The notes beneath the pieces were generated by a model, which did no database searches, had not been told where the DNA came from, and worked only from the letters and a program-made list of their open reading frames with translations. Source: Micromonospora okii (GTDB lineage Bacteria > Actinomycetota > Actinomycetes > Mycobacteriales > Micromonosporaceae). Taken from it: a DNA stretch of 64,000 bases. The position numbers and the translations under genes were made by a program. Below, in pieces: positions 1-8,759 of the stretch (position 1 is its first letter; every line of letters begins with the position of its first letter). The DNA lies in assembly GCF_020884795.1 (NCBI RefSeq), contig NZ_BBZF01000029.1:1-64000 (forward strand). Direction: 5' to 3'.

Positions 1-300
1 GAACCGCTCCTCGACCGGGTCCTGGTTTCCGGCGAGGTCGGGGTAACGAAGGCCGATCCCCGGTTCGCCGCAGCAGTCGGGCGATTACTGCGGCAGGACG
101 GGCAGCGAGCCTGCTTAGTCGTCGGCGACAGCGCCACCCAGGACCTGCAGCTGGCGGCCAACGGCGGCTGGCCGGCAGCCCATATATGCCCGGAAGGCGC
201 GTGTAACGCCGACGTACCTCGTGGCGTTGCCGTGACCCATGCGTCGTCGCTTGCCCAGGTAACCGTGCACTGCGGCTGCGCCGGAGCTGGGCATCAGTGA
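1..300 (+). CDS. HAD-superfamily hydrolase, C-terminal part only (5' end outside window)
   Basis: The reading frame is open from base 1 and ends at a TGA at 298-300, giving about 99 residues without a start inside the window. It contains the SGEVGVTKADPRF stretch typical of HAD motif III (catalytic Lys followed by a DP) and then VVGDSATQD, the GDSxxxD acidic motif IV that binds Mg2+. This order and spacing is the C-terminal half of a haloacid-dehalogenase phosphatase/dehalogenase; the nucleophile-Asp N-terminal half lies upstream of the window. The substrate cannot be told. The very end (after the GDS motif, with several Cys and His) is not typical, so the 3' end may have been altered by the mobile elements that begin 26 bases further on. 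Confidence 0.7.
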   Translation, partial: EPLLDRVLVSGEVGVTKADPRFAAAVGRLLRQDGQRACLVVGDSATQDLQLAANGGWPAAHICPEGACNADVPRGVAVTHASSLAQVTVHCGCAGAGHQ

Positions 301-325
301 GATGCTTCTATAGCTGTCATGGTGC

Positions 326-382
326 GGGTCTGTCAAGTTAACGGTGTAACTGGGGTTGGTTGATGTCTACTTGCGGCCGGCC
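326..382 (-). mobile_element. Orphan right-end fragment of an IS256-family element
   Basis: Read on the minus strand, this stretch is nearly identical to the right end of the complete IS256-family element at 27378-28784: the last transposase codons (SAGRK-stop), then the spacer and the inverted-repeat core AACGGTGTAACT and GGGTCTGTCAAG. One visible difference is CAACC versus CAACA in the spacer. Identity stops at about 382, a few bases before the IS3 element begins at 389, so the rest of this IS256 copy was lost. It lies inverted relative to the complete copy, with its outer tip facing left. The 8 bp outside the tip do not match the 8 bp outside the other copy. Confidence 0.85.
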
Positions 383-414
383 GGAACGTGTCAAGGGATT
401 GAGGCCAACGGGTG

Positions 415-1410
415 TTAAGCGGCTTGTCGTTGCGGCTCGGGCTTGTTGATCCAGACCTGTTCGGGCAGGTCGAGGATCTTGGGCAGGGATCGGGCGGCGC
501 CGAACCGTTCCGGGTGCGCTGTTCGGGCTGCGGCGAGGGTGTTCTCCCGGTGGGCGCGGACGGTGTGGTGACGGCCGTGGTGGACGTCGGCGGGGGTGTG
601 TAGGCCGATGCCGGAGTGCCGGTGGGCGTGGTTGTACCAGCTCACGAAGTCGGTCATGAACGCCCGCGCCTGGGCGAGGGACGCGAACCGGTCCGGGAAG
701 ACCGGCGCGTACTTCAACGTCTTGAACCAGGCTTCGCTGTACGGGTTGTCGTTGGATACCTTCGGTCGGGAGTGCGAGCGAGTCACGTTGAGGTATTCGA
801 GCAGGTCAGCGACTGATTTCGAGGTCATCGATGTGCCCCGGTCGGCGTGCACGACGTGGGGAACGCCGTGGACGTTGAACACCTCGCGCATCATGTTCTC
901 GGCGAGCGGGCCGGACTCCCGGGCGTGCACCCGCACGCCGACGATGCACCGGGAGTAGATGTCGATCATCACGTAGGCGTCGTAGTAAGAGCCTTTGACC
1001 GGCCCGGCGAGCTTGGTGATGTCCCAGGTGTAGACCTGCCGTGGTGCGTTCGCGACCAGCTCGGGACGCTGCCGGGCTGGGTGCCGGGCCTGCCGGCGGC
1101 GTTCGCGGATCTGCTTGTGTTCGCGCAGGATCCGGTACATGGTGGCGATCGAGCTGACGTAGACGCCCTGGTCCAGCAGCGCCGCGTAGATCTGCGCCGG
1201 GGCCGCGTCGACGAACTGCGCACTGTTCAACAGGCGCAGCACCTGCTCGCGTTCGGCCGCAGTGAGGGCGTTCGCCGGCGTCTGCCGCACCGCTGGCGCC
1301 GGACTCGGCCGGCGGCGGTCCCGATCGGCGCTGGAACGGGCGATGCCGGTCAACTGTTTCGCCTGCCTCGTCGGGGTCTTCGCGCCCGTCAACGCGTGGA
1401 GGGCGGCCAT
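415..1410 (-). CDS. IS3-family transposase OrfB (DDE integrase core)
   Basis: 331 residues from the ATG that overlaps the orfA stop. It carries an HTH_21-like segment (AAPAQIYAALLDQGVYVSSIATMYRILRE) followed by an rve integrase core. The catalytic triad is visible as YTWDITKL (first Asp), VHADRGTSM (second Asp) and NDNPYSEAWFKTLKY (Glu). The C terminus LPEQVWINKPEPQRQAA is typical of actinobacterial IS3 members. No internal stop or frameshift is seen, so the element looks capable of transposing. Confidence 0.9.
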   Translation of the reverse strand: MAALHALTGAKTPTRQAKQLTGIARSSADRDRRRPSPAPAVRQTPANALTAAEREQVLRLLNSAQFVDAAPAQIYAALLDQGVYVSSIATMYRILREHKQIRERRRQARHPARQRPELVANAPRQVYTWDITKLAGPVKGSYYDAYVMIDIYSRCIVGVRVHARESGPLAENMMREVFNVHGVPHVVHADRGTSMTSKSVADLLEYLNVTRSHSRPKVSNDNPYSEAWFKTLKYAPVFPDRFASLAQARAFMTDFVSWYNHAHRHSGIGLHTPADVHHGRHHTVRAHRENTLAAARTAHPERFGAARSLPKILDLPEQVWINKPEPQRQAA

Positions 1411-1865
1411 CAGCGTCTGCCGAGCCCGAACACGTCCGGACCGTCCGGCTCGCTCCTGGAGATGTCCTCCAAGAGCTCGCGCGCTTTTCCCATGATCGTC
1501 AACGCCGTCTCGGTCCGCGCCAGCTTCGCCTGCGCCACATCCAGCTCGCGGCGCAACCGGGCGATCTCGGCCTGCTCGGCCGACGGCCGTCCGACCGTCT
1601 CCCCGGCCGGCTTGCCCTGCAGCAGACCCGCGTTGCGGGTCCGGCGCCACTCTGACATCAACGACGAGTACAAGCCCTCACGCCGCAGGAACGCCCCGCC
1701 GACACCGCCCTCGCCCGCGGCGACGGCCTGCTCGTATCCGGCCAGCAGCTCCAGCTTCTGACCCGGGGTGAAAGACCGGCGTGCTCGCGGGCCGTCCGAA
1801 CGGAGACCCTTCTTCCGACTCATGACCCCATCCTGGGCCACGACCATCTCAGCAGCAGTATTCAA
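1410..1865 (-). CDS. IS3-family transposase OrfA
   Basis: 151 residues with the usual OrfA layout: a basic N-terminal helix-turn-helix (RRSFTPGQKLELLAGYEQA... LRREGLYSSLMSEWRRTRN) that binds the terminal repeats, then a leucine-heptad coiled coil (EIARLRRELDVAQAKLARTETAL) for multimerisation. The stop codon overlaps the orfB start as TGATG at 1408-1412. In this family a fused OrfAB transposase is usually made by frameshifting upstream of that point; the orfB frame is indeed open back to 1650. The alternative start at the internal Met (MSRKKGLRS) is equally plausible. Confidence 0.85.
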   Translation of the reverse strand: MNTAAEMVVAQDGVMSRKKGLRSDGPRARRSFTPGQKLELLAGYEQAVAAGEGGVGGAFLRREGLYSSLMSEWRRTRNAGLLQGKPAGETVGRPSAEQAEIARLRRELDVAQAKLARTETALTIMGKARELLEDISRSEPDGPDVFGLGRR

Positions 1866-1936
1866 CGGTTCTCGATCCTGAACTCGCCCTGTCCGGCGGA
1901 CTTGCTATGAACCGCTGGCCTCAACTCACCCTGACA

Positions 1937-2620
1937 GACAGGGGGGCAGCAAGGTCATGCCTGGCTTTCACGAGGCGGAGCGTCGCAAGCTGCGCAAGGC
2001 CAAGCTCGACCGCACCATAGCACCCGGTGTCACAGCCAGCACCGGACAGCCATCCTCGCCGCATCCACCAAGCTCACGCAGCCGTCTCCAGAAGGAGGCT
2101 GGGTTAGAGGTGAGTAAATATAGTCATCCTTCAGCCAATAGGGACCTTCCGCGATCGTGGCCATCGGGCGCAGCGCAGGCGCTGACCGACCGGAACATCC
2201 ACGGCGAGGGGCCCGACGAAGGGCCCAGTCTCTGACTCATGAGCACTTCGCCCGGTCAGCGGAAGGGTGACGCCGATAGGAGGCGCGGAGGTGGTGGAAG
2301 TGGGCCCGAGCCGCGTAGTGCGCCGACCCGACCTTCCCTCATGTCGGCTCCGCCTGAAAAAGTTCAGCCGGCGTTGACACCTCACGCGCATGTTCTGCGG
2401 GTGGCGGGGACCCTGCCCGTCGGGGCACGTCACGGTGTCGGGTTAGGTGCCGGAGCCAGCGCGGGCGGCCCGGGAGGCGGGGGCCCGAAGGCCGTGCGCC
2501 GATTGCGGGACGGCAGGGTGGGGCTATATTTCATACCCCGCGCGCCCTCGGCATTTCTCCTGCGCTCGACGCTGGGGCCCCGCCGCCACTGTGTCGAACC
2601 CGCCGGGTGTCCTCGTCGGC
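1937..2620. other. Non-coding or degraded stretch between IS3 element and RiPP operon
   Basis: About 680 bases with no reading frame that I can relate to a protein family. Frames of 92-185 codons exist here but their translations are low-complexity Arg/Pro/Gly strings typical of unused frames in GC-rich DNA. One possible start at 1957 gives a lysine/arginine-rich N terminus (HEAERRKLRKAKLDR) that decays into such sequence, perhaps a gene fragment left by an insertion. The downstream end holds the 3' flank of the GNAT gene; no clear terminator hairpin was found. Confidence 0.4.
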
Positions 2621-3106
2621 TCAGCCGAGTGGCTCCGGAACGCCGGACCCGACGCGGTAGTTCACCTTCCCTTCAAATTCCTCGAATCCGAGCTGCCGGT
2701 AGAAGGCGCGGGCGGCGTCGTTGTCCCGGTCGGTCATCCACTCCACTCGACTGCACCCGGGCGCGGCGGCCGCAATTGCCTGCATCTCCCGCATGAGCCG
2801 CGTTCCAGTGCCCAGCCGCCGCCCGTCCGGCCGCACGTACAGCTCCTTGACGAACAGTGAGTGCGTCGATCCGGCCGCCGGCCACAGAAATGAGTATGCC
2901 GCCAACCCCACCACGTCGTCCTCGGCGATCGCGAGCACGCAGTACGCCAGCGGCGGCATCCCGAACAGTGCCGCTTCGACCTGTGCCAGCCGCTCCTCGA
3001 ACGGCTGGATCGATGTGGCGCCGTAGTACCGTTCGATTTCCTCGATCATTGCGGCGACGGTCTTGGCGTCGCTGGGCTCGGCGTGGCGGACGACGAGGTG
3101 CTGCAC
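2621..3106 (-). CDS. GNAT-family N-acetyltransferase, last gene of RiPP operon
   Basis: 161 residues. The GNAT fold is recognisable: N-terminal VRHAEPSDAKTVAAMI (beta1-alpha1), a central beta strand VKELYVRPDGRRLGTGTRLM giving the acetyl-CoA loop (R-R-x-G-x-G variant), and the C-terminal DRDNDAARAFYRQLGFEE motif. The GTG start at 3106 is fixed by an AAGGAGAAGCACC ribosome site that overlaps the end of the radical SAM gene, so the two are translated together. In this operon it may acetylate the modified precursor peptide or confer self-protection, but that is inference; the substrate cannot be read from sequence. Confidence 0.85.
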   Translation of the reverse strand: MQHLVVRHAEPSDAKTVAAMIEEIERYYGATSIQPFEERLAQVEAALFGMPPLAYCVLAIAEDDVVGLAAYSFLWPAAGSTHSLFVKELYVRPDGRRLGTGTRLMREMQAIAAAAPGCSRVEWMTDRDNDAARAFYRQLGFEEFEGKVNYRVGSGVPEPLG

Positions 3107-3118
3107 GGTGCTTCTCCT

Positions 3119-4213
3119 TCAGGCCGGAAGCGTGGCTTGGACGTGCCGGATGAGGTGCGCGAGGTCCTGACAGTAGACGGATGAGTTTCGGTACCCGCGC
3201 TCAGCGCTCAGCCGATGCGGCAGATACCCACCGCCGCAGACGGACGCCAGGGGGCAGCGCTGGCACTCTTCTGCCAGGGCCGCCGCTCCGGCCTGCCGTT
3301 GCTGAATGGCTGGATGGCTCGCCACCTCGTCGAAGGTGTGGTCGAAGACGTTGAGGCCGAGTTCTGCAGCACCCGGGGCGGCGGCTTTGAGCGTGTCGAC
3401 GTTCTCGATCGAGCCGTCGGACTCGACCACGACGATGTCGGCCGGTGCGAGTCCGAGTGATTCGACGGAGCCCTTGGCGCCGAGGCTGAGAGCCACGATG
3501 TCTTCGAGGATGCGCACCGAGTGCGTGTAGGAGTCGGCGTGGGTCCATGCGTCGTAGACGCGGCTCAACCACCGGCCGTACTCCGGCTCAGCGGGATCGG
3601 TGCGCTCCGGCGGGCTGTCGTGCGTGGCGTGGGGCAGGTTGAAATCAATGACCGCAGGCCCGAGTGACGCGAGGTAGTCGTGAACATCGGCAGGGTCGTT
3701 GCGGAGGTCGACCACGGCCAGAACGCCGGCAAACAGGTGGGGCCGGTTGCGGAGCAGTTCGATGCCGCGGACCGCGGCGTGCGACGTGGACCGGCCGCGG
3801 TGGCTGACACGATGGCGGTCGTTCGCCACCGGCCGGCCGTCGAGGCTCACGCCGACTCGGACGCCGAACCGATCGAAGACGTCCAGCCAGTCGTCGTTGA
3901 GCAGCATGCCGTTGGTCTGCAATTCGATGCGGACGGACGGTACCCGGTTGTGAAGGATCTGCAGGATTGCACCGAGGTGGCGCGGCCCGGCGAGCAGGGG
4001 CTCCCCGCCATGCAGCACGACGTCCACGTGGTCGAGGTCGTGGGCGGTGGAGTGCTCGGCGATTCGCTGCGCGACGGCGTGGGCCACCTCGACGCTCATC
4101 CGTACGGGCAGGCCACGCCAGGACTGGTCTGGCCCGTTGAAGACATAGCAGTAGTCGCAGTTGATGTTGCAGCGGTTGACCACCTTGAGGACGAAGGTTC
4201 GCAGTGGTGGCAT
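3119..4213 (-). CDS. Radical SAM/SPASM peptide maturase (FxsB/cyclophane-synthase-like)
   Basis: 364 residues. The N terminus FVLKVVNRCNINCDYCYVF holds the CxxxCxxC cluster motif (Cys15, Cys19, Cys22) that ligates the SAM-cleaving 4Fe-4S centre. VVLHGGEPLL is the GGE SAM-binding motif and IELQTNGMLL follows the usual barrel order. The C terminus CQRCPLASVCGGGYLPHR...SVYCQDLAHLI is a SPASM-type region for auxiliary clusters. In the FxsB, GrrM/OscB and XyeB families such enzymes join an aromatic side chain to a neighbouring beta-carbon. The start is the ATG 17 bases after the precursor stop, with GGAG 6 bases upstream; a longer frame to 4414 only mirrors the precursor gene in another frame. The substrate is inferred to be the 46-aa peptide just upstream. 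Confidence 0.9.
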   Translation of the reverse strand: MPPLRTFVLKVVNRCNINCDYCYVFNGPDQSWRGLPVRMSVEVAHAVAQRIAEHSTAHDLDHVDVVLHGGEPLLAGPRHLGAILQILHNRVPSVRIELQTNGMLLNDDWLDVFDRFGVRVGVSLDGRPVANDRHRVSHRGRSTSHAAVRGIELLRNRPHLFAGVLAVVDLRNDPADVHDYLASLGPAVIDFNLPHATHDSPPERTDPAEPEYGRWLSRVYDAWTHADSYTHSVRILEDIVALSLGAKGSVESLGLAPADIVVVESDGSIENVDTLKAAAPGAAELGLNVFDHTFDEVASHPAIQQRQAGAAALAEECQRCPLASVCGGGYLPHRLSAERGYRNSSVYCQDLAHLIRHVQATLPA

Positions 4214-4230
4214 ACCCGCTCCGTGGCTGC

Positions 4231-4371
4231 TCAGGACTGCGCGGGAATCGACGCCGCGTGCGCGGCTCGAACGGCCTCGGGCTTGACCTGCTCGGCCGCG
4301 ATCCGGGCGCGGCCCCTCTGGATCACCGTCGCCAGCACAGACTGCACGTTCGACGTCGTCGACTGCTGCAT
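4231..4371 (-). CDS. RiPP precursor peptide (46 aa) with C-terminal HAASIPAQS core
   Basis: A short gene between the NB-ARC and radical SAM genes. A textbook ribosome site AAGGAGG sits 5 bases before the ATG. The 46-residue product has a leader rich in Gln/Ser/Arg (including VLATVIQRGRARIAAEQV) and ends HAASIPAQS. It has no Phe, Tyr or Trp; His38 is the only aromatic residue. The maturases of this class form a ring between an aromatic side chain and a nearby beta-carbon, so His38 is the obvious modification site. The position, size, order and C-terminal motif match FxSxx-COOH-type cassettes, though the FxS motif itself is replaced. I believe a HAA-motif cyclophane precursor group has been described but cannot confirm membership. 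Confidence 0.8.
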   Translation of the reverse strand: MQQSTTSNVQSVLATVIQRGRARIAAEQVKPEAVRAAHAASIPAQS

Positions 4372-4419
4372 GGCCGCCTCCTTCATGTCTTACGGTGACG
4401 ATACCGGGACGCATTGGAG

Positions 4420-7122
4420 TTACGTATGCCGATTTCCGAGCCGTTCGTAGAGCATCTGGGCGGCGCTGCGCAGGTCGGCCGCTTGCTCGGGTCGCCCCAA
4501 AGCCTGCTCGCAGCGTGCGAGGCCGTCCAACGCATGCGCCTCCTGCAGCGGCACGCCCAGTTCGCGGGCGAGGGACAGCGCGAGCTCGTATCGAATCCTC
4601 GCCCGATCGAGTTCGCCGGCGTCGAGCTGCAACGCGCCGATGTGGTTGTGCACTTCCAGTAGACCGGTGCGGTCTCCGAGCTCGGCGTACCCGGCCGCAG
4701 CGCTGTCCAGCGCGCTCCTGGCGCCGACGAGGTTGCCCTCGAGACGACGCAGGACGCCCATCTCGGCCGTGGCGGCAGCAAGCCCACCCCGGCTCTCCAA
4801 GTCGGCGTAGATGGTCACCGCCCGCTCCTGGGCCTCGATCGCCGCCGCCCGGTCCCCTCGGAGCCGGTGCAACACCCCGAGGTGCCGGATGGCGTTGGCC
4901 TCGCCGAATCGGTCACCGAGCTCGGCGTACTTGGCCAGCGCCTGTTCGTGCGATTCGGTCGCCCCGTCGAGGTCCCCCTTCAGGCGACGAACGACGCCCA
5001 GCTCGTTGAGCGCATACGCCTGGTGCACCGGGTCGCCAATGCTGGTGTAGATCGCCAGCGCCTCGCGGGCATTGTGCTCGGACTCGGCGTAGTCACCGGT
5101 CAGGGACCGGACCAGTCCGAGGTCGCGGAGTGCGTTGGCCTCGCCATAACGATCACCGAGCCGCCGGTAGATTTCCAGCGCATCCGTCGACGCTTCGGCG
5201 GAAGGCCCCAAGTCACCGGTCATACGCCGCACCATGCCCAGGTCGGCGAGCGCGTTCGCCTGGCCGAGCAGGTCACCGTTCTCCCGGCAGATCCCCAACG
5301 CCTCCGTCTGAGCTCGGGCCGCCTCGTCGTACGCCGCGATCAGGTAGTGCACGATGCCGATCTGGTTGAGCACTGACGCCTGCCCATCCAGATCGCCGAG
5401 AGCCCGGTAGACCGCGAGCGATTCGTCCAGGGTCTCCACCGCCACCCGGTACCGGGCCATGAGGCGGGACACCATGCCGAGGTTCGCCAACGCGTCGGCC
5501 TCTGCCTTCCGGTCACCCACGCGGCGCGCCGCCACGACCGCGGTCCGGTGCAGCTCGGCGGCCTGGTCCCACGGGCCCGCCTGGCGCAGGTACGGCGCCA
5601 TCGCGGCGGCGAGCCCCACGACCAGGGCATGCTGCTCGCGGCGCACGCACTCCTCGACGCAGGCCAGAACATTCGCCCGCTCAGCGTCAAGCCACGCCGA
5701 GGCCGTGGCCAGCGAGTCGAATCGGGCCGTGGTGGCCGTGGACCCACGGCTGATGTAGGCGTTCGCCGCGCCGATGGTCTCCAGGTAGTGTCCCGCGAGA
5801 TTCTTGATCGACATCATCCCATCCTGCCCGTCATCCCCGAGGCTGCGTCCATAGTCCCTGACCAGGTCATGGAACCGGTATCGCCCGTGCTCGGTTTCAT
5901 CCAGCAGGTGATCCCCGTACAGCGCCTCAAGCTCGGACCGCGCCACCTCCCGAGAGACCGAAGCCAGCGCCGCCGCGGCCTCCTCACCGACGTCGAGCCC
6001 CGGGAACCGGCTGAGTCGGCGGAAGAACCGCTGACGTTCAACTGGCAGATCCTGGTAGGACAGGTCGAATGCGGCCGCGACGGCGCGCTCGCCTACCTGC
6101 ATCTCCACCAGGCGGTGCTGCGTCGACAGCAGGCGATCCTTGAGATCCTCGACGGTCCAGGACGGATGGTGCCGTAACCTCGCCGCAAGCAAGGCAACCG
6201 CCAACGGAAGGTGGCCGCAGACAGCGACGAGCTCACCGACCGATCCCTTGCTGAGCCGGCTACGACCTGCCAGACGCATGAACAACGCGGCGGCGTCCGG
6301 CGCAGACAATGCGCTCATCTGCAGACTCGTCGCGTCCGGTGCGGCCAGCCGACGTCGGCTGGTGACCAACACGAGGCTGCCGGCCGCGCCCGGCAGCAAC
6401 TGCTCCACCTGCGCGTACGTGGCGGCGTTATCGAGGATGAGCAGCATCCGCCGATCAGCGACCCGGGTGCGCCACAATGCGGCGCGGGCCTCGGTCATCG
6501 CCCACTGATCGTCGCCGTTCGGGATCTTCTGCGGAGCGACGCCGTCAGCGAGCAACAGCGACGCGAGCGCCTCAGCAGGCCCGACCGGCCCACGCCCAGG
6601 CGTGTGCCCGTTCAGGTTCAGGAATAGCTGACCGTCCGGGAACCTCGGCGCCAGCAGATGGCCGACGTGGATGGCGAAGGCGGTCTTACCGACGCCAGCC
6701 ATGCCGTCGATCGTCCGGACCGGCATGACCAACTGATCCTTCGACGCATCGTTCAGGATCTGCTCGATCTCGTCCCGTCGGTTGGTGAAGCCGGCGACAT
6801 CGCGCGGCAGGGTACGCAAGACCGCAGCCGATCCCACCGAGGGCGTGGGCTCATCGTCAGCTTTCCGCATGCCGACCTGGCCGGGGTCGGTCAGGCCCGG
6901 CAGTAACGCGGCGAGGAGCACGGCAACGACCGCAAGCAACAGGAACGACTGCCACGGGTGCCGCTGCACCAGAGACAACCATCCGGGCCACCGCTGCTGA
7001 TCGGAGGCGGCGTTGGTCACCAGACCGATCATCAGGGTCACTGCGGCAACGCCGGCAGCAACCAGTCCCGCAACGGTTACCCGGCGCAACTTCACGATCA
7101 GCACCGTAAGGCATATCGACAA
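4420..7122 (-). CDS. Membrane-anchored NB-ARC (STAND) ATPase with TPR array, RiPP-operon partner
   Basis: About 900 residues. Two hydrophobic helices near the N terminus (residues ~14-34 and ~58-77) should anchor it in the membrane. Then comes an NB-ARC ATPase with Walker A GMAGVGKTAF (~140-149), Walker B RMLLILDNAAT and a winged-helix segment (DLSYQDLPVERQRFFRRLSRF... YRFHDLVRDYGRS). The C-terminal ~380 residues are about ten TPR units (A-x-x-x-LG-x-VxR-x-x-GD pattern). Large TPR proteins accompany FxsA/FxsB as FxsT, and this gene lies 48 bases upstream of the precursor, so it probably senses a signal or handles the peptide at the membrane. The start is uncertain: a TTG at 7122, or GTG codons a few codons later, with no clear ribosome site. 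Confidence 0.85.
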   Translation of the reverse strand: MSICLTVLIVKLRRVTVAGLVAAGVAAVTLMIGLVTNAASDQQRWPGWLSLVQRHPWQSFLLLAVVAVLLAALLPGLTDPGQVGMRKADDEPTPSVGSAAVLRTLPRDVAGFTNRRDEIEQILNDASKDQLVMPVRTIDGMAGVGKTAFAIHVGHLLAPRFPDGQLFLNLNGHTPGRGPVGPAEALASLLLADGVAPQKIPNGDDQWAMTEARAALWRTRVADRRMLLILDNAATYAQVEQLLPGAAGSLVLVTSRRRLAAPDATSLQMSALSAPDAAALFMRLAGRSRLSKGSVGELVAVCGHLPLAVALLAARLRHHPSWTVEDLKDRLLSTQHRLVEMQVGERAVAAAFDLSYQDLPVERQRFFRRLSRFPGLDVGEEAAAALASVSREVARSELEALYGDHLLDETEHGRYRFHDLVRDYGRSLGDDGQDGMMSIKNLAGHYLETIGAANAYISRGSTATTARFDSLATASAWLDAERANVLACVEECVRREQHALVVGLAAAMAPYLRQAGPWDQAAELHRTAVVAARRVGDRKAEADALANLGMVSRLMARYRVAVETLDESLAVYRALGDLDGQASVLNQIGIVHYLIAAYDEAARAQTEALGICRENGDLLGQANALADLGMVRRMTGDLGPSAEASTDALEIYRRLGDRYGEANALRDLGLVRSLTGDYAESEHNAREALAIYTSIGDPVHQAYALNELGVVRRLKGDLDGATESHEQALAKYAELGDRFGEANAIRHLGVLHRLRGDRAAAIEAQERAVTIYADLESRGGLAAATAEMGVLRRLEGNLVGARSALDSAAAGYAELGDRTGLLEVHNHIGALQLDAGELDRARIRYELALSLARELGVPLQEAHALDGLARCEQALGRPEQAADLRSAAQMLYERLGNRHT

Positions 7123-7428
7123 GGAGCACTATGGCAGGTCCTTGACGGCGACGGCGTCATCGCCCCACGCCAACCAACCGGATCGTGCGCCGGGCGTCCC
7201 GGGGGAGTGCCCCTGCCCTGTGACGGACTTACGCCGTCGCTCGGCGAGCAGGCTGCCGAGCCTGCCGCTACATCGAAGCAATCGGGTAACCGACACAAGT
7301 TTCGGCCCGAATCCCGTGACGCTCGAGGTTTCCCTGCTCCCGCAACAGCCCGGCGGCGGGCGCAGCTCCCGCACTCGCAGGCCTGCACACGTCGGGAACC
7401 GTGAAGTTCCACCCCAGGACCGGACACC

Positions 7429-8759
7429 CAGGGCCCCGGCAAAGTCGTCAGGTGATGCCGAGTAGTGCCAGCGGTCGGGTGCTGTCGCGGGCGTGATGCC
7501 GGTTGGCGGCGGCGATGTTGGTGACGCCAGCGGTGCGGAGTGCGCCGATCGCGGCGTTGCGTAGTGCGGCCATGACTTCGGGTCCGGTGCCGGTGCGGAT
7601 CTGGCTGCGGTCTTCGTCGTAGGTGACGTCGCGGACCCAGTGGACCTTGTTCTCGATCGACCAGTGGCCACGGACCCAGCTAGCCAGTTGTGCCGGTTTC
7701 GCCTGGTGGACGTGGAGGTCGGTGATGGCGTAGACGGTTTCGGTGGTGAAGCGTTTCGGCTGGTCGAGGCGGCGTCTGCGGCGGCGGATCTGGATGGCTT
7801 GGACGGCGTGCGGGAAGTCGATGCCGGTGGAGATCGTCAGGATCTTGCAGCTGCGGATCTCGCGGCGGCCGTGTCCGCGGTCGGTGTCGCGTGCGGCGTC
7901 GGGGACCGCCCGCCAGGGCAGTGCGGTGAGTTGGGCGTGTAGGTGGGGCTGGTTGCCTTTGACGGTCAGGATCCAGTGGGCCCCGCGTTGGGCGAGGTAG
8001 GTGACGTGCTCGCGTTGGCAATGCAGGGCGTCGGCGGTGACCACGGTGTCGCGCAGGTCGCTGATCTGGTCGAGTAGCGGTGCGAATCGGGTGATCTCGT
8101 TGGTCTTGCCGTCGACGTCGATGCCGGCCAGGACCACGCCGGTGGCCTGGTCGCAGGCGGTCATCACGTGCCGGGCGGTGGTGTCGGTGGTGCGGGAGCC
8201 GCGCAGGGTCTTGCCGTCGACGGCGATCGCCTGCGGGTTCGTCGGGGCAGCGGTGGTGGTCCGGCCAGCGAGCCATGCCCCGATCGCGGTGGTCAGCAAC
8301 TGCGGGTCCACGGCCTGTAGCAGTCGACGGATCATCGCCTCGGACGGGCGTCGGTCGGGAGTCATGCCCAGGGCGAGAGCTGTCGAGGCCGGAACATCGC
8401 GACCCATTCGGCGATCGCCGTGTAGGAGCGGTAGCCGGCGACCACGGCGCACACCGCTGCGGTGACCACGACTGTCAGCCGGTGCCGGACACCGCGTCGG
8501 GCCCGTGGATCAGGCAGACCGGCGAGTGCTTCGGGCAGCCCACCAGCGGTTTCTGGCAGGGTCAGAGCCGGTGCGTGGGCCAAGGACGAGATCAGCGATG
8601 ATGGCAGCGCGGGCATGACTCACTTCGGACGATCACCGTGGCGTAGGAACCTTGATGATCTTCTGAACAGGTCATGCCCGTCTTGCTGCCACCAACAGCG
8701 GCGCTTCTACACCAAGACCCCCAAGTCAGACACCATCACGACTTTGCCGGGGCCCTAGG
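7429..8759 (-). mobile_element. ISAs1-type insertion sequence, inactive
   Basis: About 1.33 kb flanked by inverted repeats CAGGGCCCCGGCAAAGTCGT (7429) and, on the opposite strand, TAGGGCCCCGGCAAAGTCGT (from about 8757). It encodes a single DDE transposase that is frameshifted. Its right end falls inside the small gene at 8736-8906, replacing that gene's last codons. A clear target-site duplication is not visible. Confidence 0.8.
7448..8616 (-). pseudogene. ISAs1-family transposase with a one-base frameshift
   Basis: The N-terminal 84 codons (8362-8616) encode the H-repeat/ISAs1 start (LPETAGGLPEALAGLPDPRARRGVRH...CAVVAGYRSYTAIAEWVA). The reading then continues only in another frame (DVPASTALALGMTPDRRPSEAMIRRLL... 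to 7448). Adding one G near 8392 (GCG-GAT instead of GCGAT) would restore continuity, so this is a one-base deletion. Domain marks are the VDGKTLRGS strand, VVTADALHCQ, LTVKGNQPHL and the WSIENKVHWVRDVTYDEDRS block. Unless it is a sequencing error, the transposase is inactive. Confidence 0.85.

Larger units (their letters stand above)
389..1936 (-). mobile_element. IS3-family insertion sequence, complete
   Basis: About 1,548 bp bounded by imperfect terminal inverted repeats: TGTCAAGGGATTGAGGCC at 389 and, on the other strand at 1936, TGTCAGGGTGAGTTGAGGCC. It contains the two overlapping genes of an IS3 element, orfA and orfB, both on the minus strand. I see no matching 3-4 bp target duplication (ACG on the left, GAC on the right), so flanks may have rearranged. 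It landed next to the IS256 end fragment at 326-382. Confidence 0.85.

Noticed and set aside
4214..4414. N-terminal extension of the radical SAM gene to 4414.
   Set aside because: It is the precursor-peptide gene read in another frame; the maturase start with GGAG is at 4213.
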